A DNA stretch of 7,126 bases, taken from Bacteroidota bacterium (GTDB lineage Bacteria > Bacteroidota > Bacteroidia > Chitinophagales > Chitinophagaceae). The stretch covers positions 1 to 7,126 of the forward strand of contig JAEWBT010000002.1 of NCBI GenBank assembly GCA_023391015.1, in the 5' to 3' direction. The notes under the pieces are model-generated. The model had not been told where the DNA came from, made no database searches, and saw only the letters and a list, made by a program, of their open reading frames with translations. Shown in pieces: positions 6,616 to 7,126 of the stretch (its first letter is position 1; each line of letters begins with the position of its first letter). A program made the position numbers and the translations under genes.

Positions 6616-6696
6616 AATGTGATAGAAGTACCGGTGGACGAAGTGAAAAATCTGGATTTGGACGCCGTTGTCTTTCAGGCCGATGCCAATTACTTA
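6616..6696 (+). pseudogene. fragment of a glycosyltransferase gene, cut at both ends
   Basis: The plus-strand frame reads NVIEVPVDEVKNLDLDAVVFQADANYLE and stops at TGA 6706-6708, inside the IS end. The pattern of acidic/hydrophobic segment followed by DxVVFQxxxNYLE resembles the N-terminal domain of GT1-like glycosyltransferases that, as I recall, sit beside family 9 glycosyltransferases in Bacteroidota polysaccharide clusters. The left part overlaps the truncated T9SS gene on the other strand; the right part is interrupted by the IS fragment. With only ~27 residues, the family call is tentative. That it is a coding remnant rather than noise is supported by the nearby GT9 remnant in the same orientation. 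Confidence 0.45.
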
Positions 6697-6868
6697 GAAG
6701 CTGTTTGAGTTAGGTGGGTTTTATTTTGTTTCGGATGATTCTGGCAATACTGCTGATAAATAAGAATGCTTCGGTGCTGTCGGTTCTTCTTTCATAGTCC
6801 CTGGCCAGCCTTCTGCTGTTGGTTTCCCAGGCAATGGTCCGCTCCACCACCCAACGGTTCTTGTGCAC
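6694..6868. mobile_element. IS5-type insertion sequence remnant (one end only)
   Basis: The right part of the element is defined by the transposase C-terminus (6868-6710, minus strand). Its outer end lies between about 6690 and 6700, where the glycosyltransferase frame breaks; the candidate terminal sequence is GAAGCTGTTTGAGTTAGG, starting near 6697. The other end is missing: within a few bases of 6868 the sequence turns into plus-strand GT9 coding. No partner terminal repeat or target duplication can be shown. The element cannot move by itself. Confidence 0.65.
6710..6868 (-). pseudogene. transposase C-terminal fragment, IS5 family (DDE)
   Basis: The last 52 codons plus TAA (6712-6710) of a transposase. 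RWVVERT, followed by RRLARDYERRTDSTEAF and a hydrophobic-basic tail ending NKIKPT, is typical of the C-terminus of IS5-family (IS427-like) DDE transposases. The Glu of VVER (codon 6844-6842) would be the third catalytic acidic residue. The frame stays open upstream to an ATG at 6922, but those 18 codons (MITASIRGMWAAIPAAME) are mostly the antisense of the GT9 gene, so they are not transposase. The DD part of the catalytic triad is absent. Confidence 0.75.
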
Positions 6869-6872
6869 TTCC

Positions 6873-7126
6873 ATGGCTGCCGGTATTGCCGCCCACATTC
6901 CCCGAATTGACGCCGTAATCACCTACGATTTGCCTTGGGTGAAAGTTGGGGAAAGCGCCCCACCCGAATCACTCCATGATATCACCCAAACGCTTCGCGA
7001 AGGGCAGTTTGACACAGCGGTTATTTTTACGATGTACAGCCAAAACCCCGCACCTTCCATGCTCCTTGCGTGGCTGGCGGGCATTCCGCGCCGACTGGCT
7101 TACTCGCGGGAAAATCCCTATGGCCT
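6873..7126 (+). CDS. glycosyltransferase family 9 (heptosyltransferase-like), N-terminus lost, continues past window
   Basis: The frame is open from 6798 to the window end. From ATG 6873 it reads AAGIAAHIPRIDAVITYDLPWVK, then LREGQFDTAVIFTMYSQNP, MLLAWLAGIPRRLAYSRENP and so on for 84 codons. This is the middle of the N-terminal Rossmann-like domain of family 9 glycosyltransferases, which transfer heptose or related sugars from nucleotide-sugar donors to lipopolysaccharide or other surface glycans. The usual first ~35-40 residues (RILxxxxxxLGDxLLxTPA) are missing, replaced by the IS fragment. Family resemblance may begin slightly earlier (TSMAAG, from about 6867), so ATG 6873 is probably a chance internal Met. 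Whether the rest of the gene is intact lies outside the window. It is most likely a pseudogene unless the junction is an assembly error. Confidence 0.75.
   Translation, partial: MAAGIAAHIPRIDAVITYDLPWVKVGESAPPESLHDITQTLREGQFDTAVIFTMYSQNPAPSMLLAWLAGIPRRLAYSRENPYG

Noticed and set aside
6141..6617. Plus-strand 158-codon frame opposite the T9SS gene
   Set aside because: Arg/Gly-rich shadow of a well-supported minus-strand coding region.
6834..7126. ATG 6834 as start of an intact GT9 gene
   Set aside because: Codons 6834 to about 6866 are the antisense of the transposase VHKNRWVVERT segment, so this start would encode a chimeric N-terminus without the family's LGD motif.

Overview
The window looks like a stretch of a Bacteroidota chromosome of roughly 50 percent GC. 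The evidence is a long IleRS2-type isoleucyl-tRNA synthetase followed directly by a TraR/DksA-family gene, a surface protein with a type IX secretion (T9SS) type A C-terminal sorting domain, promoter elements resembling the Bacteroidota -7 consensus TAnnTTTG, and mostly absent Shine-Dalgarno sequences. I cannot place it below phylum.

Layout. Positions 1-4149 are a minus-strand operon: ileS (4149 to 760), then, 4 bases later, a dksA-like gene (755 to beyond position 1) with an unusually long histone-H1-like Lys/Ala-rich N-terminal tail. A 100-base divergent intergenic region (4150-4249) carries an ileS promoter candidate and a heptamer repeated three times. On the plus strand follow a DAO-type FAD-dependent oxidoreductase (4250-5305, TTG start) and a small unrecognised protein (best start 5395, stop 5646). 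Converging on these from the right is the 3' part of a T9SS-sorted surface protein (6614 to 5679).

The last 500 bases (about 6616-7126) are a mosaic of broken pieces: the truncated 5' edge of the T9SS gene, an ~80-base glycosyltransferase fragment, a ~175-base fragment of an IS5-type insertion sequence (transposase C-terminus only), and a family 9 glycosyltransferase that has lost its N-terminus and runs off the window. Three unrelated junctions lie within about 260 bases. This is either a decayed rearrangement hotspot or a chimeric assembly.

The strongest unexplained signal is at DNA level. The palindrome TTTCCGGAAA occurs seven times, and its 8-base core TTCCGGAA nine times, between 1905 and 6048. 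The copies fall in genes on both strands, in two reading frames, and once between genes; chance predicts about 0.01 and 0.1 copies. This resembles a highly iterated palindrome, like HIP1 of cyanobacteria. A second notable point is the altered class I signature of IleRS, GIHH in place of HxGH. I found no CRISPR array, RNA gene, or complete defence or biosynthetic system.
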